This document shows positions 35,583 to 47,437 of a DNA stretch of 64,000 nucleotides, in pieces. Origin of the DNA: Branchiostoma floridae (Eukaryota; Chordata; Leptocardii; Amphioxiformes; Branchiostomatidae); NCBI RefSeq assembly GCF_000003815.2, contig NC_049987.1:11080714-11144713 (forward strand), read 5' to 3'. The notes under the pieces were generated by a model. The model worked only from the letters and a program-made list of their open reading frames with translations. It made no database searches and was not told where the DNA came from. Every line of letters starts with the position of its first letter. The first letter of the stretch is position 1. Both the position numbers and the translations under genes were made by a program.

Positions 35583-38500
35583 ATGGCAACATCACTCGTT
35601 AGAGCAGCCCTGTTTTGGGTTACTGCTGCTTCCTTTGTTACGGGGGACAGAGGTGATCGGTTAGGTGAGTTAGCTATAGTATACATCTTTTGAGGTAAAG
35701 AGTACTCAAAAGAATGTTATGGAGGAATGGGAATGTACTTGTATTTATTGCCAATATTTTTGTGCACATATGCGAAGTGAGGATATGTGGTTTGTAATGA
35801 ATATACATGTCAACTCCATGAAATATTAATCGTACTTTCATCCAGAACTAAATAACTATATGGGACCAATCAGCATCTTGGTCCCTGCACAAACTGTCAA
35901 ACGGACATGTTATCACATATATCTTATTGATATGTATGCCATGTTGATAGTTTGATAAATTTCATATTCATTAATAATGACAATGGCAATGACAGTGAAG
36001 TTGATTGTATATCCATGCTCCTTTTGGTCTAAATGCAGTATGTTCGGTATAATAATGGTAGTAATAGAAAAGCTATACATGCCATCTATAGTCTGTATAA
36101 TGCTTCTTCTATGTAACCGACTTGCTACCTACGCAGCCATATGCTAGAAGCTATTGTTTGGGTCTGTAGGAGTTGATCCGTACGTGTCTGGCTTGAACAA
36201 CCGGACCCTGCGTGTGGTTACACTCGATGCAAATGGCTTCGTCTTGATATCAGATGTGGACAAAGACGGGAACAACGTCACGGGGAACGACAGATTCCAG
36301 GGTTAGTTCAACATTTGTACATCAGAGGGTAATTTAGACATTTTCAGTACATGTGCTTATACATTAGTACGTAAAAGTGTAAAATTCAAATTAACAACAA
36401 CAGTTTTATCTCATATGAATAATGCTGAGGGACAACGTGCGAGTTTTATTATGACAGTATATGGCACCATATCTGTAACATATACTTTCGTCTATACCAC
36501 CGTACCCATGCTTATTATGCATGTGACTACATTCCTTTGTCTCTAGTCTTATTCACAAATTGCATGCTACTGGTGTATATATGGTGTATATCTAAATATT
36601 TCCCATTGTGTCTTAAGGATTTTGTATGGACCTGTTCTCATGGATATCCACTGAACTTGGATTCAAGTACGAGTACTATGAAGTTGAAGATGGACAGTTT
36701 GGAATCTACAACTCAAAAACTGGGAAATGGAACGGAATGATTGGTGACGTATTGTCTGGAGTAAGACTATTTTTTCTTCTTTGTTTGTTTATTTGTTTGT
36801 GCCTGTATTCATTGTTGTCACAGATTACCATCTACAGCAACGCAAGACTAGGTATTTTTATTTTAAATCTTTGCGTATGAGAGTATGGGAACGACTAAAA
36901 CCTTCGACAATTTGATGACACGACATGCCCTTGATATTTCTTTTTGTATTTTACTCATTTGTAATGCGCTTCAACCCCTAAAGAAAGCAGACATCGCTCT
37001 GGCGACTTTCTCCATCACATCTGATAGACAGATAGTTGGAGATTTCACTCAACCGTACTACGACAACGGAATGACGTTTGCTATGAAGAAGGTGGCATCA
37101 AGGTAAGTTCGTACCTTGCGAAATGCTTGTGTTAGACATATCTTGTCAGGCTGAAAAGTAAAAAAAAAATAATGATTTGATATATAGAATCTGATCCCCA
37201 TTTGCTTCGCCAGATATATTTTCCTCTCTTATTGAGCATTAAGATTAAATTTATTGACCGGAATAGTATACTACAAAATTATTTTTTGTGTGATTTTAGA
37301 ACTTCAAACACTTGGGGCTTCATCGGCCCATTTCAGATGGAACTGTGGGCCACCATCTTGTTGACGGCCTTGGCGGTGGGGCTCTTTCAAGGCGTTGCCA
37401 ACCAAGCAACAAAAGAAATGTAAGTCGCATCTTTATATTCCTTCAGCTTTGGGAAATTTATTGTCGACTAATCCAAACAATTAAAAATGGTTGCTGATGG
37501 ACAAATATTCGAAATAGATCCGTATTTTACCTTCGCTCATCAGAGGACAAGCACCGTCGTCTAAAAATGTACTATTATATATAGGACAACATTTCTGTTT
37601 GACCTCGTTTTCTTGTTTGAGACAACATCCAAGGATCTACAACTGCTTTTAAATTATTAAAACATCTGACAGAGACAATGACGGTGATTCGCGTGAAAAC
37701 AAAGATGACGACAAGGAGACAGGTTTCTGGGAAGCTGTGTGGCAGTCATTCGTGGCTCTGGTTCAGCTGGGTCCGGAGTTCTTGCCAAGATCATTCTCGG
37801 GTATGACGTTCAAAAATCATTGATGCATTTTGCTTCATTAAAAGACACTATTACTGTTAATTATAACTCTGTACCTGGTTTAAGAAAATAGGCCTTCTGA
37901 TGTTGCTTTGTCGTCTATTCGACCTCACTTTCGTCTAGGTCGTATTTCTGCATTCTTCTGGGGAGTCGGCGTCCTTGTGGCCATCTCTACTTACACCGCC
38001 AACCTGGCTGCTTTCCTGACCGTCAGAAATGTGGACAACACAATCACTTCTGCTGAGGATCTCCTTGGACAGGTATGCTAAAAACACAATCAAAAGCCTA
38101 TGAATGATAATGGGCCATTGTAAATGTGACGCATTGGGTGCATATTGCCGTACGTCTCGTAATCATGTATTATCTTGTATCTTTGTTACAATTTTAGACG
38201 GAAATTTCATACGGCACAATAAGAACCTACGCGACGTGGGTGTCCTTCAAGACCACTACAACCGAACCGTACCAGTCACTAGGAGTCGTCATGCAGGCCA
38301 ATGAAGAGTCGGTGATTGTGGATGACCTACAGGAGGGTCTGGACAAGATGCGTACGGAGAAATATGCGCTGTTTGCGGATAGCGCTGAACTGGACTACCA
38401 CGTGAGATGATTTTAAAAGAACGTTTAACCCTATTATATCTTGACCAGGCTATTGGGGGTCTTCCTGGAATTGGGGTGGGGGGCTGTTTTAGCAAAACGT

Positions 38501-39911
38501 TGGCAAATAAGTATTATTAACATTCAAGTTTGTCTAGTCTGATGCCAATGACGACAGCACTGACACCAATATGACGACATATAATGACGTCATATGTCGG
38601 CCATCTTGAATTGACAATCTTAAATTTTCTAGAGTACGTTTTTTTTTCGACACATTCTCGTAGAATATGATAATATCGTAGTCCTAACACACGTTGTTCG
38701 GTAGTTCTAGGACGTCAAGGGCACTTTTATCCTAAATAGGGTTCAATGTTTGTATTTTTATTTTCTGTATATGGTTACTGGAGTTTCACAGTCCATCCGG
38801 CAGTTGTTCTTGACGTTGCAAATCTCACAAATTAGAGGAAAGTGTAAAATAAGGCAAGTTGTAGGCAGGTTCTACAATATTTGTTTTTTTGCTTATGTCA
38901 TGTTGATACGATTTTTTGTTCCCAAATTCTGCAGGCTAGCCGTCAACCCTGTGATCTCCAGACGATCGGACGGCTGTTCTGGCAGACAGGTTACGGGATG
39001 TTCCTGCCTAAGAATTCAAAATACACCGTGGAGTTCAACAGGTTCATTGTGGCTGCAAAAGAACGAGGTGTATTCGACGAATTGGACGCCAAGTGGTGTG
39101 TGCAGTTGTTAAATCAAGATTATACAAAAGAGCTACATTTGTCACAAAGAGAACGTGTCGTGCTTTAACAAAGCTAATGGTGCGATCTTTAATTGCCTTT
39201 TCTTGTCTATTCACATTTGATTTTTTATTTATCTCTAATTAAGTAAATAGAGGAACGCTATTCATCAAATCTTAAGAAGACATTCTTCACTTTTTTTTAT
39301 TTAGGATCAAAAGCCAAGAGTGTTCCCATAAGGTCAAGACTGTGTTGGAATCCTCTGTGATCGGACTACAGGACATGTTGGGTGTGTTCGTACTGGTGTA
39401 TGGGGGCATGGCGTTGGCTCTCATCGTGCTGATTGGTGAATTCATCTACACATGTACCCAAGACGTAAAGAAATCGGATGCTCAAGATCAAGTAAGATTA
39501 TTTTATTTTCAACATAAATTTCCACCTCTAGATAGAATGTTGGAACTTTAAAGCAAGCAGTCTTATATTCTTCCAAAGGACAGAGTCTATTCGGCGTAAA
39601 ATGTATTAACCCAGAATTAGGTCTTCTTAGCTTTGATCCACTCCCGAAAGTGAGCAACAAGGATTCCAGACTACGAATGTCTGTAAATAGTTCAAAGATG
39701 ATGTAAATGGTTTTATGTATGTGTTGCTTCCTAATTTATGCATGTCTATTCTTCTCAATTACTAGATAATTACTCACTTACTTTTTTGTCATTGACCCAG
39801 CCGAAGACTCTTACGGAAGCAGCAAAGACACGTCTAAAGAGGATGTTCTGTCGTAAGAAGTCCAAGGGAAACAGCAACAAGAACATTAACATTTTCCCGG
39901 GCCTTGCTTAA
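35583..39911 (+). CDS. iGluR gene 4, complete ATD-less receptor, 506 aa
   Basis: Exons: 35583-35664, A 36170-36301, B 36618-36760, C 36984-37102, D 37300-37419, E 37673-37800, F 37939-38072, G 38198-38401, H 38935-39095, I 39305-39491, J 39801-39911; lengths sum to 1521 nt, open throughout. Residues 1-27 are a signal peptide (MATSLVRAALFWVTAASFVTG). S1 is 28-159, with the ligand Arg in ITSDRQ and Ser at the GluA2 Thr480 site. TM1 is in 165-198, then an acidic linker and pore loop 199-241 (Gln at the Q/R site, Glu at +4), TM3 242-270 with TYTANLAAF, S2 about 287-425 (FADSAELDY), TM4 in 430-460, basic tail 471-506. Exons B and C use AAG acceptors. A short MITE sits in the G-H intron. At about half the normal iGluR length the layout resembles vertebrate kainate-binding proteins. 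This is the best reference for the short group. Confidence 0.93.
38425..38746. mobile_element. Short TTAA MITE copy in gene 4 intron
   Basis: Begins TTAACCCTATTATATCTTGACC and ends CCTAAATAGGGTTCAA, with AATGACGTCATATGTCGGCC inside. It is an internally deleted member of the 1689-2599 family. Confidence 0.65.
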
Positions 39912-40614
39912 TTAGACACATGTCCAACTTATGATATAACTTTATCATTCAGAATATGTATGTCTTGCAAATGAAAGTCACAGCTATGAACTTTTGGGGA
40001 AACTTTATCTGCCCCGTGAACAGAATTGCACCGTATGGTATGTGTGCAAGATATGAATGTATAGGTGAACATGCATGTTCACGATGATGGATTGAGTTCT
40101 ATGCGTTCAAACTGCTACGTCACTTTGTCACCAGATAGTTTATGATCTTTCTGTCCGGGAAATGTGTGATCTACTGCCAGCAATGCTTAAAATTACAACA
40201 TATCTGAAACATTTACAAGTGAAGCATGTGAAAGGAGCGAAAAAAAATTCAACCCGACGTTCGTAAAGTCAATATATCTAGTATGTGCATGGTTGTATAT
40301 GCAGACGCATTGACTAAAGAATTGAAACTACAATCTATGAATGTCTTATGGCTGGTGGTTGGTGAAGCGAAAGAAGCGTATAGGTTGTTAAAAGAGTCAT
40401 GTTAGACTAAAAAGAAAGGCTGGGCATACTTATACTTGATGTCAGAGGCATGGTAAGTTCCACTAGGTGGCGCAGTTACACCGTCACCGACAAGGGTTAT
40501 CGTTGTTACAAAGACAGCTGTAAGGAAGTGATGCTTTGTTGACAACATGAAGAACAAGCTTTCGTATTTATTCAGATTGATATAACAGGTGACTATCACA
40601 TTTTCAAGATAGCA
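39912..40614. other. Gene 4 3' flank
   Basis: Shared 3' flank (GATTGAGTTCTATGCGTTC, TTGTCACCAGATAGTTTATGA) and CACTAGGTGGCGCAGTTACA, which recurs near 8500 and 14550. No gene. Confidence 0.55.
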
Positions 40615-40750
40615 ACCCGGTGACCACACCCTAAGGTTTGATCCAATTACACCGGGAAAGACTCCTGCGTGCTCTTTTCAATGAGTGTAAATGTTTTTAA
40701 CGTGCTAGAGGTGTGGCAGTCCAAACGGGACCTCCGTCCAACGCCCTATC
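40615..40750 (-). mobile_element. SINE 3' fragment
   Basis: On the minus strand: GATAGGGCGTTGGACGGAGG, TCCCGTTTGGACTGCCAC and CCCGGTGTAATTGGATC, the SINE body seen at 14690 and 27386. Confidence 0.55.
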
Positions 40751-40778
40751 GTGACAGCTATATCTTAGCTGACAGTAA

Positions 40779-41257
40779 GGCCACGTTGATTTGATTATAT
40801 GGATGACATCCACGCTCGCACCAATTTTCGGCCATTTCCACACACAAATGCAAAAAAAGTTTTCGACCACACAATAAATTGTGCAAATCAGCTGTAAAAT
40901 GAGCACATATATTCCGTAGATTGAAAAAAAAGTATCAGAAAACAGATAACTATTGCCATATATAGAATGCCAAAATGAATCTAATTTCAAAGAATAAGAT
41001 GTGAAAGGACGGAAAGAAAAAAAATCTATTGTTGGTTGGGGGGGGGGGGTACCAGTACAGAAAATTCAGGTCCAGAGGATCATGGTATACGTTACCATAC
41101 TATGTGTGTTCAGTCCTATGTTCAACCTTCCTGGCCACTTTGATTTCATATACTGAAGGCAACTTTTTTTTGGCCAAACTTTTTTTTTTATTCGCTCGCT
41201 CGCATCAGTTTTGGAGTTCCCGGAGGATGTCATCCATATAATCAAATCAACATGGCC
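40779..41257. mobile_element. Harbinger-like MITE with TAA target duplication
   Basis: 33-bp terminal inverted repeats starting GGCCACGTTGATTTGATTAT (one mismatch against the right end, where C is T), flanked on both sides by TAA (40776-40778, 41258-41260). No transposase. Internal frames are not convincing. Confidence 0.85.
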
Positions 41258-41614
41258 TAACGTAGATAGATCTAACATCTGAAAGAAGTTCAATTTCTAC
41301 CAGAAATTGAATGGCAGGACAAGACAAAACTAAGAGATATCCTGAAATCATCAACAACAAAAAATGAGGATGTACAAATTATCTCAAGATTGTTCCATAC
41401 ATCTCAAGACATGGTACTTTTTCATAACAACTTTCAAAATATCTTGAGATTTTCTAAAACATCTCAAGATTTAAAGGATGGGCATGACACATTACCAACA
41501 ACTCCCTTATTCTGCAAGCCACATTATCGTTAAAATATTGATATGAGTCTTTGCCATAACAGCAGCTCTGAACAGCAGACAATGTCAAGGTCGACGTCGA
41601 TATAATTGTTTTAC

Positions 41615-41710
41615 CTGACTCCAAGGGTCTTTGGAGTGATGTGCATCATGAAAAATTCAAGCAAATTTACACTGATCATCGACTTCATTGGTCTTTACAA
41701 GGTCGGTACC
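41615..41710 (+). promoter_or_regulatory. Conserved upstream block of gene 5
   Basis: Same block as before genes 2 and 4, about 190-280 bp before the start codon. ATG at 41648 opens MKNSSKFTLIIDF, 36 codons. Conservation continues downstream (CAAATAAGTGTCGCAA, TTTTTAGTGGTCGGTG), and this part also survives in the ghost copy. Confidence 0.5.
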
Positions 41711-41897
41711 CATTTATTATCAAATAAGTGTCGCAACTTTAATGGAATTATAGTGTAATTTGCTTATTGGAAGTGTGTGATTAATGGGCATTTTTGGAAA
41801 GTAGAGAAATTGAGAAATCAACACATTGCTTGTTACGATTTTTAGTGGTCGGTGGTTGATGATCATGGTCATTATTACGGAACATCGTGGAACTGAT

Positions 41898-44800
41898 ATG
41901 GCATCTTTATTTGTTAGAGCAGCTCTTTTCGTGCTTACTGCAGCATCCTTTGTTACGGCGGAAAGACTTGAGCAGTGTGGTGAGTTGGCATACGTCTTTT
42001 AATAGTATAGAAAAGCTCACTCAAAAGTTGTTTTACTTACTGTCGATAGTTCAGTGTACATTTTATTGTATGTAGGATACAATGAATATGCCTCTCAGGA
42101 CCACAAAATGTGGTGATGGTACTCCCATCCAGAATATACAGTCATTGGGCAAAAATACAGCTGTACCCTACCGCCTGTCATACCATACGTAATGTATGAT
42201 TCTACGTTTGCTCTTTGGATGGTTTGGATTTGATAATCAATTCCTACTTACGCAAAATCTAACTCTTCCTTTTGTCTGCAGGAGTTGATCCGTACGTGTC
42301 TGACTTGAGCAACCGCACCCTGCGTGTGGTCACTATCGCGGCGGATGGCTTCGTACTGATATCAGATGTGGACAAAGACGGGAATAACGTCACGGGGAAC
42401 GACAGATTTCAAGGCAAGTTAGTTTCACAGCTGTACATTATTAATTTGGACACATTCACTGCATGGGCATGTGAATACATGAATATGAGACATCTTCGAA
42501 CAACAAGGCTTCTAGAATGAAGCTAATGGTCGACGTAGATGTAGGTAATTATAACCGTATGCGGGCAGTATAGTATATGACAGTAGATCTGTAGCATATT
42601 TTCATCTATACCACCATAGCCTTGCTTATTATACGGACCTTTTGTTTCGTATCTGATTTACAAAATACACGCCATGGATGTACTTACAATAAATTTTCAA
42701 TAATATATTGGGGGCCTTCTACAGGATTTTGTATGGACTTGTTCTCATGGATTTCCACTGAACTTGGGTTCAAGTACGAGTACTATGAAGTCGAAGACGG
42801 ACAGTTCGGTATCTACGACTCAAAAACTGGGAAATGGAACGGGATGATTGGCGATGTATTGTATGGGGTAAGACTATTGCTATAATTATAGATACCCATC
42901 CTCTACGTCTTATGACTAGACATCGCTAAATCTGGGCGTGTAAGGTAAACATGATTGCAACATGTAATCTGCAAGAATTGGTGTCAAGACAACTCCTTGT
43001 AAAATCGTCTGCGTTTTGCTCATTACCTCCATAAATATTAGATTTTCACTAGCATTTGCGTTTGTGTGTGTGCGTGTGCGAACAGAGGACATTAACAGAT
43101 ACCAAACATGCAAATGAGGAACTAGTTTTCATAATCAATCAAATGATAAATGATTAGATGTTTCATTTGTTTCATTTGTTAAGCTATTCAATGATGAACA
43201 GCACCATGCAGAAATCGTGTAAATGTGCATTCCATTTGCATCACATCTACATAGCCAAACTTTCAATATGTTTCCTACACAGAAAGCAGACATCGTTATG
43301 GCACCTCTTTTCATCACATCAGAGAGACAGAAAGTTGGGGATTTCACTCTTCCATACTACGACAACGGAATGGTGTTTGCTATAAAGAAAACAGCATCAA
43401 GGTGCCATATTTCTCATCGTTCTAAGAATAAATATCTGGCATATCTTGACCGGCTAATAAATGTATTGATGTATGAAATCTGATCCACACTCTGTGATAT
43501 TGATCAATTAGGTCATGTTTATAAACCTACTCCTGGCTGATATACAAAACCATATTTCACACCTTCTAGGACTTCAAATACCTGGGGCTTTATCAGTCCA
43601 TTTCAGAAAGAACTATGGGCTACCATCTTGTTGACGGCCTTGGCGGTGGGACTCTTTCAAGGCATTGCGAATTTAGCAACAAAAGACATGTAAGAAGAAA
43701 CTTTATTCATTTAACATAAAGTCTTAAGCCATTGATGTCGACTAATCTAAACAATTTATATTTCAATTTGCAACTGGTTGCTGACGGGAAAATGTTTATT
43801 ATGTATTCGTATTGTTACCTTTGCTGATTATGAGACAAGCACTGTTTTTTAACAGTAATGCCGTAAGACAACATTTTCGTTTGACTCGTTTTTTGTCTGA
43901 GGTAACAAGACAATGCTTTACTAAACTTCTGACAGAGGCAATGAAGGTGACGTACCTGATCATGATGTCAGAGATGAGGACAAAGAGACAGGTTTCTGGG
44001 AAGCTGTGTGGCAGTCATTCGTGGCTCTGGTTCAGCTGGGTCCGGAGTTCCTGCCTGCTTCATTATCAGGTATGATATTGCTTAATAGTGGATACGTTTT
44101 GCTTCATACAGTGAAAATACTGTTACTGTAAACTAAACTGACTGTAAACCATTTATCTAGTAATGAAATGTTGGTTTGACGTCTTTTCAACCTCACTTTT
44201 GTCTAGGCCGCATTTCTGCCTTTTTCTGGGGAATCGGCATACTTGTGGCCATCTCTACTTACACCGCCAACCTGGCTGCTTTCCTGACTGTCAAGAACAT
44301 GGACAACTCGATCAATTCTGCGGAGGACCTCCTTGGACAGGTATGATTGATACAATAACAAGACCGGCCTATAATCATTGTTGCTATGTTTTGAGTGCAT
44401 ACAGCCATAACACTACAAATCATTTTATGGTATCTATCTTGATCTTTACCCACATTTTTAGACNNNNNNNNNNNNNNNNNNNNNNNNNNNNNNNNNNNNN
44501 NNNNNNNNNNNNNNNNNNNNNNNNNNNNNNNNNNNNNNNNNNNNNNNNNNNNNNNNNNNNNNNGTTCAGGATCAAAAGCCAGGAGTGTTCGGGAACAGAC
44601 CAGACTGTGTTGGAATCCTCTGTGATCGGACTACAGGACATGTTGGGTGTGTTCGTGCTGGTGTATGGGGGCATGGCGTTGGCTCTCATCGTGCTGATTG
44701 GTGAATTCATCTACACATGCGCTCAAGATGCAAAGAAACCGGATACCGATGTGAGAGGATAGGAGTTATAATACAGTGTTTTTTCGTCATGAATATTTCA

Positions 44801-45070
44801 ATTTCTTTACCCTTAGATTGTACATGGAATTTGAAACTTAGTGTTCTGATTATGACATGCCGTCATATCATTGTAAAGTTTAGGGATTCCTTGTCGTGGA
44901 CATCATCGGACGGTATTCTTAATATATAAGTGCTGGACATCTAATCATGGATAACCAAAGTCTATTTTCCATCTTTGTTTCAGCCAAAGACACTCGTGGA
45001 AGCAGTCAAGACACGCCTGAAGAGTATGTTATCTTGTAGGAAGAGAAGCAGCGACAATAATCAAATCTAG
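41898..45070 (+). CDS. iGluR gene 5, ATD-less, S2 exons in gap
   Basis: Exons: signal 41898-41979, A 42282-42413, B 42725-42867, C 43283-43401, D 43570-43689, E 43936-44069, F 44207-44340, G starts 44462 and runs into a gap, H wholly missing, I 44570-44750, J 44984-45070 (stop TAG). MASLFVRAALFVLTAASFVTA is the signal peptide and S1 follows at once. Exon C reads MAPLFITSERQ: Pro at the GluA2 Pro478 site is kept, Phe stands at Thr480, and Arg is kept. The pore exon ends LPASLSG, as in gene 1. TM1, TM3 and TM4 match the family. Exon A ends CAAG|GCAAGT, a GC-AG intron. The tail is short (28 residues, Arg/Lys/Ser-rich). All visible frames are open, and the gap hides about 365 coding bases plus introns. 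Confidence 0.87.
44464..44563. other. Assembly gap (100 N, nominal size)
   Basis: In the paralogs this interval holds exon G, exon H and two introns (more than 1 kb), so the 100-N length is a placeholder. The right edge sits five bases before the exon I acceptor. Confidence 0.97.
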
Positions 45071-45694
45071 ATCGTTATCATCAACCAATAGCTTTGGTCT
45101 CTGACCATGACCAAGTATGAGCTCAAATGATGATAAGAGTCTTATCCTTTTAAAGATGTTTGTCTTGCAAAGTCGTGCCTCTTAGATATATATGGGATTG
45201 TGTTAAGTGATAAATTTACACAGTAGGAATGATTGTGTGAATAGCATGTATGCCTGTCGCCTGATCATTCATGGCCTATTTATTCCACAAACACTTACTC
45301 TATTGCTGGCTATGACATTCCAAAAAGTACAACCTATCTAAAATATTCACTCATGAGCGAGTGAAACATTCAATAGGGGGTAGCTCTATATGAAGTGCAA
45401 GACATTCTTAGCATTTTGTACAAGCAAAGTTAGTAGTTTAGCATCTAGAGCTGAGCTGGGGATATTTCCTTTAGACTTAGATATATCTTTTTGTGCGTGT
45501 TATTCGTTACTGGCTGCGCTTATTACAAATCCATCCTCATTGACATCCATTACAAGCTGATGTCTTTTTGTCTCAACATAAGCTTTTTCGTCTCAACATA
45601 AGCCTATTTCAAAGAGTCTTAGAACAGAAGAACTTTGTTACAGCGAGTTAAGAAAATTTTAGCTTTTAGTAGTTATTCCTATTCATGTAGTGAA

Positions 45695-46736
45695 AAGGCC
45701 CCCTTTCCACTTGACGGCGCTCTCACCGCGCTCTCGCTGCGATGGAAAATTGGCCAGAGCGCCGTGAGAGCGCCGCGACGCCAGAAAAACGTGGAATCTC
45801 TCCGGCGACCCCAGCGCGCTCTCACCGCGACAAAAACTCAAATGTCAAACAAAGGTTTGAAAGATTATTCAACGAATTTCAGAGGTAGAGAACGAATCTT
45901 TTGGCGTATAGTGTATTTTGGTATCTTAAAAGTCATCCTTTACGTCTTACATAACATTCAAAGTATAAAATCAAGGCTATAAACAAATCCCATTTTGGTC
46001 ACTTTACAGTCACTCAGCCTGAAATATACACGTTTGTTTTGCTGTTAAATCTGTCATGTAGCTTGTTCACCATAAATTTCTGTATCATGCTACGTTATTA
46101 GTGTAAATCATACAACACTGAAACACTTCGATTTATTGAAAATAGGACTTCAATAATCTAAATGTACAGATGAAGAACAAGAAAACTGATGTCATCATGT
46201 TGAAGAAAAATAAGTTGAGAAATTATAAACCTTTGTTTCTTTAAACCTTGGTTATTCCTTCTCAGTTTGTTTAATTGTAAATCATTGGTACATTTTAAAT
46301 ATTTCTCCGGCTTCTGTCTGTTTCAAATATACTTCTTCACAAACTGCAGTTAAGAGCGCAGAGAGGGCGCCGTGAGAGCGCCGTCCTAGCTAAATTGGTA
46401 TCATAAACCACTGTTGAGACCGATTGCGCTCGCCGCGCTCGCTGTGCGCTCGCCGCGCTCGCTGTGCGCTCTCTTGGCGCTCACGGCGCTCGCTGCGCGC
46501 TCCCTTGGCGCTCTCTCTGCGCTCATCGTTGGACCGCCGTTCACGGCGCTCTCACGGCGACTGTTTTGAGCAGGTTCAAAACAGTCGCAGAGGTGACGGC
46601 GACCATGGCGACCATGGCGCTCCCACCGCACGCTCTGCGCGTTCCCATGGCGACCTTGACGATCCCACCGCGCTCTTCCCAATTTGAGGTCACAGAGGGA
46701 GCGCCGTGAGAGCGCCGTCCTAGTGGAAAGGGGGTA
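45695..46736. mobile_element. GC-rich MITE (GGCGCTCTCACCGCG family)
   Basis: CCCCCTTTCCACTTGACGGC at the left edge is mirrored by GACGGCGCTCTCACGGCG read from the right edge (GAGCGCCGTGAGAGCGCCGT...GGAAAGGGGG). The interior near 46425-46720 is made of GCGCTCGC and GCTCTC repeats that create spurious frames on both strands. The left half is AT-rich. Confidence 0.75.
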
Positions 46737-46899
46737 TAAGCAGACCTACGAGGGGTGATCAATATGTTCTCGGCCTAACCCAGAAATAATAAGCACAACT
46801 CAAATTTTGAGGCACAACTTTATAGTATGAAGTCTTTTATCAATATCCTCCAAATTACAAATCATTGGAGTCATTACTTTCCAGGCATTCGTTTTATGC

Positions 46900-47437
46900 A
46901 AATTAGAAGGTAAGTGGCGAGAAAAAAGTGGTGTGAATTATCAATTCAAAACAGATCATTTACTAATAGCATAACAAAACTAAGGATTGGAGCACATGCT
47001 TTGGAATTGAAAAGGGTCGTCACAAAAATATACCAGCTGAAAAGAGAATGTGTCCCATCTGCAAAGACAGTGTTGAAGACGAATATCATTTCCTGGATGA
47101 TATGCCCTTATTACAATGAAGAAAGGAAAAAGTTATTGACAATGTATAATAACGGAACAACATTACCTAAAACAAGCAGAGAAATATTCGATGTACTTCT
47201 ATCATGTCCTGACTCCATATCTGTCCACCTAGGTCAATTTATTTATAATGCCATGCAAAAGAGAAGTAGTGCTGTAACAATGTGAAATACACTATGCCGC
47301 CATATTTTCTATCTTGCTAGACTAGTATACTGATGTAAGTAGTTTGTAGTTGTTAGTTATACGTAATTTGCCATACATTGTACCTGTTGCAATCGTTGTG
47401 CAATAAAGTTGACTTTGACTTTGACTTTGACTTTAAA
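46900..47437 (+). mobile_element. LINE 3'-end fragment
   Basis: A broken frame encodes the C-terminal zinc-knuckle-like end of a non-LTR polyprotein: RMCPICKDSVEDEYHFL in one frame (47054-47100), then CPYYNEERKKLLTMYN in the other. The element ends TGTGCAATAAAGTTGACTTTGACTTTGAC, a polyadenylation-like signal followed by a (TTGACT)n tail. Confidence 0.7.

Noticed and set aside
46401-46709. Arg/Ser/Ala-rich frames on both strands
   Set aside because: Product of the GCGCTC-type simple repeats inside the GC-rich MITE.
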